NCBI GenBank assembly: GCA_003612405.1
Contig: RAYR01000010.1
Span: forward strand, 146,669-210,668
Origin: a bacterium 0.1xD8-71
GTDB lineage: Bacteria; Bacillota; Clostridia; Lachnospirales; Lachnospiraceae
Direction of reading: 5' to 3'
DNA length: 64,000 nt
Positions 27,730 to 36,533 of this stretch are shown piece by piece (positions within the stretch are counted from its first letter, which is position 1; the number at the start of each line of letters is the position of its first letter). Both the position numbers and the translations under genes were made by a program. The notes below the pieces were generated by a model, which was not told the origin of the DNA, did no database searches, and saw only the letters and a list, made by a program, of their open reading frames with translations.

Positions 27730-28734
27730 TTACTTGTCATAATATTTTTCAAAAGATTTATTTAACGCATACGTGGCTCCAAAACCTTCTTTAAACCTTG
27801 CCAGCCCCATATTCAATTTCCTTCCCTGATTTTCTGTACATATCCCAAGTGTGAATTTTTTCATATTCATCTCTACCGCCTGTCTGATCAGATGATAAAT
27901 CAAAAAATCCATTGGATAATACTTTAAATACTCCTGATCGGAAGCAAGATATTGTGTATGAAATATTTCACCCCTGAATAGAAATACCATACTGCCCGCA
28001 ATCAATCTGTCTCCCAGATATACACCATAAAAAAATATTTCTTCCGGAAATCTTTCAAATTTTAGCTGTAACAGTTCTTCATAGGTATGTACACTCTGCA
28101 CCCCTAATTTCTGTAAGTTTAATTGTAAAACTTCATAAAACTGCAATATTTCCTCTCTGCCCACCAGTTCTTTAAATACAAGAGGATTCTTTAACGAATG
28201 TCTATGTGCTCTCCGTTTTGCAGAATTGAAGTTTGAAATAATATCTTCTCTGTATGATTCCAGACACATATAAAAATTCAATTCGCTATACTGTATAAAT
28301 CCTCTCTGATAAAGAAAGTAATCCAGCAAATTCGTATTACTTCGTCCAAAAATTTCTGATGTCATTTTTAAGTAACATCCATCATATCCTGTCGTAATCA
28401 GCTCTTCTTCAAATACATCCATCAATTCCATAATCAAGGCAGAAGAATAAATACGCTTTGAGATAATGATGCCTCCAAACGTCGTCCCTTTGTGGGAGTA
28501 AAATATCTTTCTTCCCTCTGTCTCCATCTCGCATGCAAGAATAACCGCGACAAGGTCTTCCCCTTTATAAAACATCAATGAACAATCCTTGAATTTCCCG
28601 GGCGCATGATAATTTATAAATTTTCTTGTCTGCAAAAATGTGCCGTTCATACTCTCTTCCAGCACAAATCTGTCCCATAAAAACTCTTTATTATCCGTAT
28701 ACTTTGTCACAATCAAACCCATATCATCACTCAT
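27730..28734 (-). CDS. FemAB/GNAT-type acyltransferase
   Basis: The 334-residue protein has a two-domain acyltransferase look: GGIIISKRIYSSALIMELMD in the first half and GDRLIAGSMVFLFRGEIFHT in the second. The second stretch is typical of FemAB-like GNAT proteins. The closing part KFTLGICTENQGRKLNMGLA is also usual. It stands next to the FdtB-type aminotransferase, so N-acylation of the amino sugar is a reasonable role. That assignment is by context only. Confidence 0.72.
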   Translation of the reverse strand: MSDDMGLIVTKYTDNKEFLWDRFVLEESMNGTFLQTRKFINYHAPGKFKDCSLMFYKGEDLVAVILACEMETEGRKIFYSHKGTTFGGIIISKRIYSSALIMELMDVFEEELITTGYDGCYLKMTSEIFGRSNTNLLDYFLYQRGFIQYSELNFYMCLESYREDIISNFNSAKRRAHRHSLKNPLVFKELVGREEILQFYEVLQLNLQKLGVQSVHTYEELLQLKFERFPEEIFFYGVYLGDRLIAGSMVFLFRGEIFHTQYLASDQEYLKYYPMDFLIYHLIRQAVEMNMKKFTLGICTENQGRKLNMGLARFKEGFGATYALNKSFEKYYDK

Positions 28735-28762
28735 TTCGCTCTTATTTACACATGTTCCATTT

Positions 28763-29863
28763 TCAATACTGATTAATTACGTCAGTAATATATCTTATTT
28801 CTTCATCTGTTATTCCGTAATACATGGGGATACTAAGTTCTGTATTGGAAATTTTCTCCGCAATCGGCAACATTCCCTCATTTAATTTCAAAAATTTATA
28901 AGCTCCCTGTAAATGAATGGGCGTCGGGTAGTGAATCGTTGTCCCTATTCCATGACTGGTCAAATAGCTTTCAAACGTATTCCTGTCATCCGTTCTTAAC
29001 GCAAAAATATGCCATACATGACTTCTGTCTTTGGCAATAACAGGTAATAAAATTTTTTTATTATTAATTCTGTCAAGATATTGTTTTGCCACATCATGTC
29101 TGTATCGATTCCATTTATCTAAATTCCGAAGTTTTACCAGCAATACTGCCGCCTGTATTTCATCCAGTCTGGAGTTTGTACCCGTATAAATATGATGATA
29201 TTTATAATCTGATCCATAATTTCCAATTGCTCTTACTTTATCTGCAACATCCTTGTCGTTCGTGGTAATTGCACCGGCATCACCCAGGGCACCTAGATTT
29301 TTGCCCGGATAGAAACTGAACGCTGCGGCATCACCTAAACCACCTGTTTTCTTATTCTTATATTCTGCTCCATGTGCCTGAGCCGCATCCTCTATGACAA
29401 GCAGATGATTGGCCTGGGCTATTTCATTAACAGCATCCATATCAGCCGCCTGCCCGTATAAATGGACCACTATAATTGCCTTGGTCCTGGCAGTTATTTT
29501 TTCTTGAATTCTTTTGGGATCAATGGTATAGGTAGAGATGTCAGGCTCCACAAAAATGGGAGTTGCTCCCGTATAAGTGACCGCTAACGCCGTAGCTATA
29601 AACGTATTTGACGGTACAATAACCTCATCTCCATATGTAATATCATAGGCTCTCAGAATTAAATACAGCGCATCCAGTCCATTCCCGCAGCCAACACAAT
29701 ACTTTACTCCGCAATATGCTGCAAATTCCTGTTCAAATTTCTCACAATACTCTCCTCTGATAAACCAGTTTTTCCTCATCACATCTGAAATTGCTTCATA
29801 AATTTCTTCTTTTATTTCATTATGCATATACTCAAAAGAAGCAAACGGTATTTTCATCTTCAC
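28763..29863 (-). CDS. DegT/FdtB-type sugar aminotransferase
   Basis: This PLP enzyme has the DegT/DnrJ/EryC1/StrS pattern: [30 protein letters not shown] (D159) and the PLP lysine K188 in [16 protein letters not shown]. The [10 protein letters not shown] form is common in FdtB/QdtB enzymes that aminate a 3-keto sugar. With the FdtA-like ketoisomerase at 30629-31036 it would make a dTDP-3-amino-3,6-dideoxyhexose. GTG 29863 or ATG 29857 could be the start. The protein is 366 residues and intact. Confidence 0.9.
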   Translation of the reverse strand: MKMKIPFASFEYMHNEIKEEIYEAISDVMRKNWFIRGEYCEKFEQEFAAYCGVKYCVGCGNGLDALYLILRAYDITYGDEVIVPSNTFIATALAVTYTGATPIFVEPDISTYTIDPKRIQEKITARTKAIIVVHLYGQAADMDAVNEIAQANHLLVIEDAAQAHGAEYKNKKTGGLGDAAAFSFYPGKNLGALGDAGAITTNDKDVADKVRAIGNYGSDYKYHHIYTGTNSRLDEIQAAVLLVKLRNLDKWNRYRHDVAKQYLDRINNKKILLPVIAKDRSHVWHIFALRTDDRNTFESYLTSHGIGTTIHYPTPIHLQGAYKFLKLNEGMLPIAEKISNTELSIPMYYGITDEEIRYITDVINQY

Positions 29864-29876
29864 TACGCCTCAATCT

Positions 29877-30620
29877 TTACTTAACCCTGACATTCAGATA
29901 TATTTCCGATCCATAGTCTTTGAAATATCCCTCACACAGTCGATCTAAACCCTCCAAAATACTTACATTTAAAATCTTTTCATCCATGCACTGCTGCATC
30001 TGCCGGTGTGTAAACGGTTTTAAGAAATAAGAACCACTATCAATTACCTGATACCCTTCGTCTGAAACCAGGTCTTTTAATTGTTCCATATCAAACACAT
30101 GACTCTGCTGTAAGGCCAGGTTGGAATCAGATAACTGGTATACGCTCTCTATCAATCCCATTTCCCTTGCAAGCAGACGATGAAGAGACAATGCGTTTGC
30201 CACGTTAATATGTACAATACTGTCTCTATGACACACTGTTTTCATTGCACGAAGCAGTTCTTCCGGCTTCTCAAGTTCATGTAATAAACCGGAACAAATA
30301 ATAATATCAAATTTCTTCTCTTTAATCTGTTTAACAACATCCTCAAAAAATCCTTGATAACATACCACTTTGCTATAATCCTCAGCCAATGCTCTTGCAT
30401 TTTCATAGCAATGCACAGCCGGTTCAACTACTGTAAATGAATATATGTCCTGATAATCTGTAAATAACGGCATCAATCCGCACCCGATTTCCAAAATCGA
30501 ACAGTCCTTTACCGCATAAGTATCAATTACCTTCTCAACCAAACGCCTCCTGTATTTTTCCTGATAACGCTCGAAATCCATTTTCATAAATTTCTGTTCA
30601 TAATCTTCCATATTACGCAT
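29877..30620 (-). CDS. Class I SAM methyltransferase
   Basis: The 247-residue protein shows SILEIGCGLMPLFTDYQDI (motif I) and FDIIICSGLLHELEKPEELL (motif IV-V). It has no Rossmann-like extra domain. The middle part resembles methyltransferases that act on small sugars or lipid-linked substrates. It sits between FdtA-like and FdtB-like genes, so methylation of the dTDP-amino sugar or its acyl group is possible. Confidence 0.8.
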   Translation of the reverse strand: MRNMEDYEQKFMKMDFERYQEKYRRRLVEKVIDTYAVKDCSILEIGCGLMPLFTDYQDIYSFTVVEPAVHCYENARALAEDYSKVVCYQGFFEDVVKQIKEKKFDIIICSGLLHELEKPEELLRAMKTVCHRDSIVHINVANALSLHRLLAREMGLIESVYQLSDSNLALQQSHVFDMEQLKDLVSDEGYQVIDSGSYFLKPFTHRQMQQCMDEKILNVSILEGLDRLCEGYFKDYGSEIYLNVRVK

Positions 30621-30628
30621 ATACTTAC

Positions 30629-31036
30629 CTATCCTCTCTTCTGAGCTGCAATCCTTTTAAATTCATCGTAATCTCTTATATAATCCTGTTCATTGTAGTA
30701 ATCTGATGCCAATACCAACAATACTGCATCAGGTGAAAAATCATACATTTCACGCCACATGTCGTTGGCAATATATAAACCCTCATATGGTTTTTCCAGT
30801 GAAATTACTTTCTTTTCCTCTCCATTGTCAAGGAGCACTTTACAGGATCCACAGATACAAACCAAAATCTGTTCTAAACATTTATGTGCATGAAAGCCTC
30901 TATGTACATCAGTCTTTGTATCATACATATAATACACTCGCTTCACTTCAAACGGGATGTCCTTATACTCTTCCAATGCAACCAACATTCCTCTCTCATC
31001 TCCGTGTTGCTGAAAGGCATATTTGATTACTTGCAT
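30629..31036 (-). CDS. FdtA/QdtA-type dTDP-4-keto-6-deoxyglucose 3,4-ketoisomerase
   Basis: The 135-residue cupin has DVHRGFHAHKCLEQILVCI, with the two catalytic His of the family (RGxHAHK), and LYIANDMWREMYDFSPDA. These enzymes move the keto group from C4 to C3 before transamination. AAAGGAGCGAAATATA gives a clear start. The partner aminotransferase lies two genes downstream. RmlA/RmlB, which would make the substrate, are not in the window. Whether the product is of the galacto or gluco type cannot be read. Confidence 0.9.
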   Translation of the reverse strand: MQVIKYAFQQHGDERGMLVALEEYKDIPFEVKRVYYMYDTKTDVHRGFHAHKCLEQILVCICGSCKVLLDNGEEKKVISLEKPYEGLYIANDMWREMYDFSPDAVLLVLASDYYNEQDYIRDYDEFKRIAAQKRG

Positions 31037-31074
31037 TATATTTCGCTCCTTTGATTTCTCATGCTCTTTCTGAA

Positions 31075-32214
31075 TTAAAACAAACTGTTAAAATCAACTC
31101 TTGGGAATAAATCCAGCGCTCCTCCCATCGTGGCATTATATATTTTGATATCATTTTTCTGCGCTATTCGTCTTACCACTTTATAGTTGTTCCACAGTGC
31201 ATATGCATCCGCTATCGCATCCGAAAAGTTCATGACGAGATTGCTGTCTGCATCTGTTGTAATATCCGTGTCACCGGTAACAGCCTGTTTTCTGTCATAA
31301 AAATATGCATATTTCTTTGTTGTCAGGAAATCATGTTCTGTTCCCAGTAAATATATTTCTTTAAATCCCATATAGATTGCCAGTTGAATACATATAACAG
31401 GCACAGAATGTACCGGCATAATACCCTGACATAAATCTACTTCCTCGTATAAGGAACTGTCTTTTCCATAACAATAATAATTAACCTCCTCAGAATCAAA
31501 ATTCTGCATCCGGTCAATTATCCCCTTTTCCCTGAGCGAAAAAAAATACTGTGACTTTCCTACATGCATTTTTAAATCTTTCAAATATGCCTCTGCCACT
31601 TTTTCTGTTGTCTTTTCGTTATATTCCCATTGGGCATTACAATAATATTCAGGCTGAATCACTGATATATCTTTATGTAAATAGAAGCTGTGTACCGCCA
31701 TTGTTATTTCATTTTTTAATACCGTAAGATCCATTTCCCGAATGGAAGGGCCGCTGCACAGTATAAAAAGCCGTTCATTCTTATGAATACCTTTGAATCT
31801 TTTATTTCGTTCCAATAGTTCCCTATAATCTTCCGGCGCCTGAATATCCGCCTTTGACAAATGATGGTAAAAAGGGATTATCTGTCCCTGTTCCTTAAGC
31901 TTGATTATCAATCCGGCAAAATGAAATTTATTTTTTAATTCCTCTTCTATCTCATCTTCATAATGAAAGGATGAGATAACTACCGCCTCAATCTGTGTCC
32001 ATTCCATATCAGCCGGCGATTGCAGCTGTCTTCCATAAAATTGATTCCCTGCCCTGCCTTTATCAACGATTCCCCCAATATCATAATTTAGAATATCAGT
32101 ATATTGGAAAAGCTTAGCTGTATTTTCCGCCCCACCCCAGATTACAATATTATGTTTATCACGCAGGCATAGTAATTTTTCATTTATACATTGCACGTGT
32201 TCTTCTAAATACAT
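31075..32214 (-). CDS. Maf/DUF115-like protein with an N-terminal Rossmann-like domain
   Basis: Residues 20-120 are the recurrent domain (NIVIWGGAENTAKLFQY, GGIVDKGRAGNQFYGR). From about residue 145 the protein has ERLFILCSGPSIREMDLTVL, then YYCNAQ and KEIYLLGTEHDFL, as in the DUF115/6-hydroxymethylpterin-kinase-like fold of Maf flagellin-glycosylation factors. Maf proteins use CMP-nonulosonates, which suits the NeuB and SpsF-like genes nearby. No flagellin gene is in the window. ATG 32214 has GGAG 7 nt upstream. Confidence 0.75.
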   Translation of the reverse strand: MYLEEHVQCINEKLLCLRDKHNIVIWGGAENTAKLFQYTDILNYDIGGIVDKGRAGNQFYGRQLQSPADMEWTQIEAVVISSFHYEDEIEEELKNKFHFAGLIIKLKEQGQIIPFYHHLSKADIQAPEDYRELLERNKRFKGIHKNERLFILCSGPSIREMDLTVLKNEITMAVHSFYLHKDISVIQPEYYCNAQWEYNEKTTEKVAEAYLKDLKMHVGKSQYFFSLREKGIIDRMQNFDSEEVNYYCYGKDSSLYEEVDLCQGIMPVHSVPVICIQLAIYMGFKEIYLLGTEHDFLTTKKYAYFYDRKQAVTGDTDITTDADSNLVMNFSDAIADAYALWNNYKVVRRIAQKNDIKIYNATMGGALDLFPRVDFNSLF

Positions 32215-32278
32215 CAATCTTCTCCAATCCTAATCGTCAAAATATCATAGACAATTGTAAAAAACACTTTTACAGTTG

Positions 32279-32434
32279 TCATTTATGCAATATTAAATGT
32301 CTGCCCAAAATCAATCCATCCAAATCACTGTTTTCAAGCACCTTTATCCCCTCTGCCGCAGTTCGCACAATGGGATAACCGTGTATATTTAAAGAAGTAT
32401 TGAGCCCTCTAATCTTTCTTTGAAATAATAATAA
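32279..32434 (-). pseudogene. C-terminal remnant of a carbamoyltransferase
   Basis: The frame reads RGLNTSLNIHGYPIVRTAAE, then KVLENSDLDGLILGRHL, and stops. This matches the C-terminus of NodU/CmcH-type O-carbamoyltransferases (NTSFNxHGEPIV, then a GLDxLVLG motif). The upstream frame meets a stop at 32435-32437 and nothing else of the family is visible, so about 90 percent of the gene is lost. It has no start codon of its own. It fills most of the 290-nt gap between the Maf-like and WbqC genes. Confidence 0.78.
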
Positions 32435-32508
32435 TTATCACAACCACTTGTAATTCCCATCTGAATTCCAATAATCACTATCTAACCCTCCATCCTTGAA
32501 TTATACGT

Positions 32509-33195
32509 TCACGCCTTATTGGCAAACGGATTTGTAAATCCACAGTTAAACAAATAATCTATCACCGAAAGATCTGCTATAAACTCTCCCCACAATTGCG
32601 GATATACTACTGTTGAAAAATCTGAATATATCAATTCTATTCCCTGTTCTTTTAATACTTCAGTATGTAAATAATCCGCCGCTCCTGTTCCCGAATAGTA
32701 CACATCACCATCAAAAAATTTCACCAAATTTATGACATATTCCTCTTTCTTTCCACCAATGTCATACTTAGAACAGGAATCAAATGTTACGCCAAACTCC
32801 ATCCTATTACAGATGTCCTCAAGAAGTCTCTTGTTTAACTGTGCTAACGTTTCATAATGCAAATCAAGGACCTCATTAAACCACTCAGACACTTCCTCAT
32901 AAAATTCTGCTTTACCATAACTAAGATATATGGTCTTTTTCATCTTGGGTATCCAGTTCTGGCGATAATCAATTTCCACTTCACATATTTTACTGGTAGA
33001 ATGTTTTATCACCGGAATCCGAATATCCTGTATGCCCTGTGAAGTTTTTATACAATTTCTATGCGTATTAATTCCATTTCTGGTTGAAAACTGTATATCA
33101 TCAGCCCAAATAAATTCATCACAATTATAAATTTTGTATAATAAACCCAACCATGGCAAAAAGTTGGGTTGATGAGCTGCTATTATTTTACCCAT
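32509..33195 (-). CDS. WbqC-family protein
   Basis: The protein starts MGKIIAAHQPNFLPWLGLLY, the WbqC-family N-terminus, with GGGGAGAAGAAAAAC before the ATG. FSTRNGINTHRNCI and YYSGTGAADYLHTEVLKEQG, both near family landmarks, are present. WbqC proteins occur in O-antigen and nonulosonate loci; one proposed role is amide transfer to a sugar, and the biochemistry is not settled. The start overlaps the PseG-like stop by 8 nt, so it belongs to the same operon. Confidence 0.85.
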   Translation of the reverse strand: MGKIIAAHQPNFLPWLGLLYKIYNCDEFIWADDIQFSTRNGINTHRNCIKTSQGIQDIRIPVIKHSTSKICEVEIDYRQNWIPKMKKTIYLSYGKAEFYEEVSEWFNEVLDLHYETLAQLNKRLLEDICNRMEFGVTFDSCSKYDIGGKKEEYVINLVKFFDGDVYYSGTGAADYLHTEVLKEQGIELIYSDFSTVVYPQLWGEFIADLSVIDYLFNCGFTNPFANKA

Positions 33196-34150
33196 GTTTT
33201 TCTTCTCCCCTATACGATTGAATCTTATGATATATGTTTTCCATGCCATTTAAATGAAACGACTTCATCCCATTGACACTCATAGTCATGATGTCCAGAC
33301 CACTCAGATCAAACGCTTCTTTTCTAAGATTTTTATAATATCCCGCAAAAATACATCCGCCAAATTGCTGCGCATACTCGGCAATGTCTTTCTCATGCAG
33401 TTCACTTGCTATTGTGATGCAGGGTAAGCCTGATGCGTTTGCTTCAAAAACAGTTACTCCCCCTCCTGTAATTGCCAGGTCATATTCATAAAACTTAGCT
33501 ATCAGCGACGGTACCGTATCATATACTGTAAATTCATCATTAATTACCTGCCTCAATTGTTTCCTGTGTTGAAAATTTGGTCCAATGATAATATCCGCAT
33601 GATACCCTTTCTCTTTCAATATTCTTATAACCTTGACAGTAACACCATAGGTGTCACTGCCGCCCAACGTCACCAGAATCTTTTGCAATGCTGACCGTTC
33701 TCTTTTGTATTGCGCGATTTGCGGATTTAAAATCATATACTCTTTTCCTGAATAAACATTTTTCCCGCGAATATTTTGAAAAAGCAGGGTGCAGAAATGT
33801 AAATCTGCCAGACTCGCTCCTTCTCCGCAATCATCTATTGCAGCTAAAATCACCTTCTCATTCTTCACATGCCTTGCCAATTCCACATTTGTCTCAAACT
33901 TATCAAGCAGCCATACATCTACCTGATATTTACAAACCAAATCGCGTTCCCAATTACCAGTAACATCCGAATAATCCACTATTTCGTACAATATTTTCTT
34001 TTCATCCAGTATTTGAATGGATACCGGATCCCGGTTAATTACAAGAACCGCTCTTTCTTTCACCTTTTGCAGATATTCCAAAATAATCAATGCTCTGTAG
34101 AAATGCCCCATTCCTCTTTTGTGCGAACTTTCTATACAAACTGCAAACAT
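33188..34150 (-). CDS. PseG/SpsG-like nucleotide-sugar hydrolase
   Basis: The chosen start is MFAVCIESSHKRGMGHFYRA, where GMGHFYR is the conserved GxGHxxR turn of the family. The C-terminal half has KILVTLGGSDTYGVTVKV and LAITGGGVTVFEANASGLPC, the UDP-binding GT-B-like region. Such enzymes remove UDP or GDP from a 6-deoxy-diamino sugar to feed NeuB-type synthases. The gene is 24 nt from neuB and overlaps WbqC. The exact substrate is not given by the sequence. Confidence 0.83.
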   Translation of the reverse strand: MFAVCIESSHKRGMGHFYRALIILEYLQKVKERAVLVINRDPVSIQILDEKKILYEIVDYSDVTGNWERDLVCKYQVDVWLLDKFETNVELARHVKNEKVILAAIDDCGEGASLADLHFCTLLFQNIRGKNVYSGKEYMILNPQIAQYKRERSALQKILVTLGGSDTYGVTVKVIRILKEKGYHADIIIGPNFQHRKQLRQVINDEFTVYDTVPSLIAKFYEYDLAITGGGVTVFEANASGLPCITIASELHEKDIAEYAQQFGGCIFAGYYKNLRKEAFDLSGLDIMTMSVNGMKSFHLNGMENIYHKIQSYRGEEKHG

Positions 34151-34173
34151 ATCTGTATTTCCCCTAAACAATC

Positions 34174-35184
34174 CTAGCTAAGATCTGACCATTGTAACAG
34201 AGAGTCTTCTTTAATATCCCTTACCACGCTTTTCCCAATAATAATATCCTTATATTTAGGTTCAATTCCGGTTCCTGGCCTTTTAATGTCTATATCCTTC
34301 TCTTCTATCCTTTCTCCCTGTTTTATAGCCCGCACACTTACAATGCTTTTCCTGTTATTTTTACGGTTCTTTACTTCATCTCCAATGGGAAATTTGATAC
34401 CGTTCCCCCGCATCTGTTCAAAAAGTCTTACCTTATCAACAAGCTGTTTCATTTCCTCAAAATTTGCTGACAGCATATGATCCGGTCCATCCGCTTTCTT
34501 ATCATATGTAAAGTGTTTTTCGATTATTTGCGCCCCCATTACCGCCGCAAAAATACAGGAATCCACCCCCAACGTATGATCGGAATATCCTATCATAAAC
34601 TGTGGAAACTCCCGCTGTAACGTGTGAATTGCTTCTAAATTAACACACTCCGGTCTGGTCGGATACAAACTGACCACATGCATGATTACAATTTGATTGT
34701 TTCCTTCTTCCAGAATTGCATTTACTGCATCATGAATTTCCTGCATGATACACATCCCCGTAGATAACATAATCGGCTTATGTAATCTGGCAACACTTTT
34801 AAGGAATGGAATATTTGTTACGTCATCAGCACCTATTTTATATACATCCACGCCAAGCCGTTCCAACATTTCCACATCCGTAATATGCGCCGGGGTGGAA
34901 AAAATATCCATTCCTTTGTCCTTGGTATATTCAAATATTTTTTTATGTAGCTCTTCATTTATCTCAAACTTTTTAAAATATTCCAGTTGAGAAACAACTC
35001 CTGTATTTTCCATATCAAACACAGCCAGATGGCTTGCCACTGTCTCACCCCTATAAGTCTGTAATTTTACCGCATCAGCACCGCTTGCTTTAGCCTGATC
35101 AATCAACATTACCGCTGTCTCATAATCCGTAAAATTACCACCTATTTCAGCTACAATATATACTCTGTCACTTTTTCCAAACAT
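34174..35184 (-). CDS. NeuB-type nonulosonate synthase
   Basis: The 336-residue protein starts MFGKSDRVYIVAEIGGNFTD after AGGAGAAAAT. It has the NeuB barrel with EIGGNF, GADAVKLQTY, KIGADDVTNIPFL, IGYSDHTLGVDSCIFAAVMG and IEKHFT, and a C-terminal SAF domain (SIVSVRAIKQGERIEEKDI, GKSVVRDI). The reaction condenses a hexosamine with phosphoenolpyruvate to a C9 acid such as legionaminic, pseudaminic or neuraminic acid. The neighbours favour a 6-deoxy or Leg-like acid, but the substrate is an inference. Confidence 0.9.
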   Translation of the reverse strand: MFGKSDRVYIVAEIGGNFTDYETAVMLIDQAKASGADAVKLQTYRGETVASHLAVFDMENTGVVSQLEYFKKFEINEELHKKIFEYTKDKGMDIFSTPAHITDVEMLERLGVDVYKIGADDVTNIPFLKSVARLHKPIMLSTGMCIMQEIHDAVNAILEEGNNQIVIMHVVSLYPTRPECVNLEAIHTLQREFPQFMIGYSDHTLGVDSCIFAAVMGAQIIEKHFTYDKKADGPDHMLSANFEEMKQLVDKVRLFEQMRGNGIKFPIGDEVKNRKNNRKSIVSVRAIKQGERIEEKDIDIKRPGTGIEPKYKDIIIGKSVVRDIKEDSLLQWSDLS

Positions 35185-35195
35185 ATTTTCTCCTA

Positions 35196-35822
35196 CTATA
35201 GCGTCCATTTTATAACCTGAAATGCCTCTGCATACTCTGTTCCGATTTTCAATCCATTATTGACAGCCTCCTGCTTAAAATAAGTAAGCCATGCATCCTG
35301 CGTCCTCTCCATTTCGGACTGATATGCCCTGATGGCCTTTTCCTTGACTGCCCACGTTTCTGTAATATCAACAAAAAAGTTTTCACAGAATTCCTTTTCT
35401 GAAACATACCAATTACTGCGGTACATTAATATCCGGTTCACATGTCTTGCCGTATGTAATGTCGCCAACGCCAGATTCCTGTGATCATGATGAACATCAT
35501 GCACCCAATGTGTATATATCAAGTCAATATGATTTTCCTCTATCAGTTTAAGCAGCTTACAATGTATCTGTTCTCCATATTCAAGATAAAACGTGGGGAT
35601 TTCTCCCAACATTAAATCATATCCTATTATTTTGCTTGCTGTCATAGCTTCCTGCAACGCAGCTTCGTTTTTTCTCAGCCAAACGCCTTCCCTATTGGAG
35701 AATCCCGAATCCGTTGCCACAAACCCGATTACTTTATCTCCCTTTCGACAGTGCCGCGCAAGCGTCCCTCCACATCCGAGTTCCAAATCATCAAAGTGCG
35801 CTCCAATTGCCAACACATTCAT
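35196..35822 (-). CDS. PIG-L family N-deacetylase
   Basis: The start MNVLAIGAHFDDLELGCGG carries the zinc-binding H9-x-D11-D12 motif. A second His pair is in YTHWVHDVHHDHRNLAL near residues 96-112. PIG-L enzymes deacetylate N-acetylglucosamine-type groups of sugars and glycolipids. It stands directly between neuB and the SpsF-like gene. It may expose an amine that is then modified by another group. Length 208 residues. Confidence 0.87.
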   Translation of the reverse strand: MNVLAIGAHFDDLELGCGGTLARHCRKGDKVIGFVATDSGFSNREGVWLRKNEAALQEAMTASKIIGYDLMLGEIPTFYLEYGEQIHCKLLKLIEENHIDLIYTHWVHDVHHDHRNLALATLHTARHVNRILMYRSNWYVSEKEFCENFFVDITETWAVKEKAIRAYQSEMERTQDAWLTYFKQEAVNNGLKIGTEYAEAFQVIKWTL

Positions 35823-35826
35823 GGTA

Positions 35827-36531
35827 TCAGTCTTTCCTTTTGCTTTTAATATTTCTGTCAAATTCCATTGCCAGAGCTATGGCAGTTTCTGTGGTAACGT
35901 ATTTTTTCCCTGCTTTTTCCAGGATATAACAGGCCCTGTCATAATCTTCCTGCGTATCAACTGTAAGTCTGACATCAGGCATGTTCTTTCCTGTTACAAC
36001 ATCCAATGTCCCAAAGCGATATTTTTCTTTATTATCGAGAACATATTCGTCCGCATGTTCAAAATGTTTTGGAAGCGAAGCATATAGCATACTGTCCTTC
36101 AATGCCCCAAACGTGAAAATCTCCATTCCCACACCCAATGGGAGTACTGAGAAGTTTTCTGAAAAATCCATTTCATTTTCTTTATGATATGTAATCAATC
36201 TGTTTAACTCATCAATATCAGGAAATGGATTATCTCCCGTCATGCGCACGATATGTTTATAGTGATTCTGTTCTGCACATTCATAATATCTGGATAATAC
36301 ATTCTGTTCATCACCGCGAAAACACTTTACGTTATTGCTGTTACAGAAAGTTTCCACTACATCATCCGCCGGCAAAACGCTTGTTGCAAATACTATCTCA
36401 GTATCTGCCATTACCTTCTGTCTGAGCCTGTACAGAATATGCTCCAATAATGTCTTCCCCTCATAATCCTTTAGTATTTTTCCAGGAAGTCTTGTTGAGC
36501 CCATTCGCGCCTGTATAATAATTCCTGTCAT
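35827..36531 (-). CDS. SpsF/NeuA-like cytidylyltransferase
   Basis: The protein begins MTGIIIQARMGSTRLPGKIL, the N-terminus of SpsF-type CMP-sugar synthetases, with QARxxSxRLPGK. Further signatures are IVRMTGDNPFPDIDELN and VRLTVDTQEDYDRA. The reaction links CMP to a nonulosonate, making it the donor for Maf-like transferases. It lies 4 nt before the PIG-L start and follows the radical SAM gene. ATG 36531 suits AGGA better than GTG 36537. Confidence 0.85.
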   Translation of the reverse strand: MTGIIIQARMGSTRLPGKILKDYEGKTLLEHILYRLRQKVMADTEIVFATSVLPADDVVETFCNSNNVKCFRGDEQNVLSRYYECAEQNHYKHIVRMTGDNPFPDIDELNRLITYHKENEMDFSENFSVLPLGVGMEIFTFGALKDSMLYASLPKHFEHADEYVLDNKEKYRFGTLDVVTGKNMPDVRLTVDTQEDYDRACYILEKAGKKYVTTETAIALAMEFDRNIKSKRKD

Positions 36532-36533
36532 GT

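Noticed and set aside
31012..31030. A 10-nt match (AATATGCCTT) between the presumed guide region and the start of the FdtA-like gene
   Set aside because: A 10-nt match in 128 kb of strands is expected about once in eight tries, it does not begin at the first guide base and I see no established TAM. It is kept only as a thing to test.
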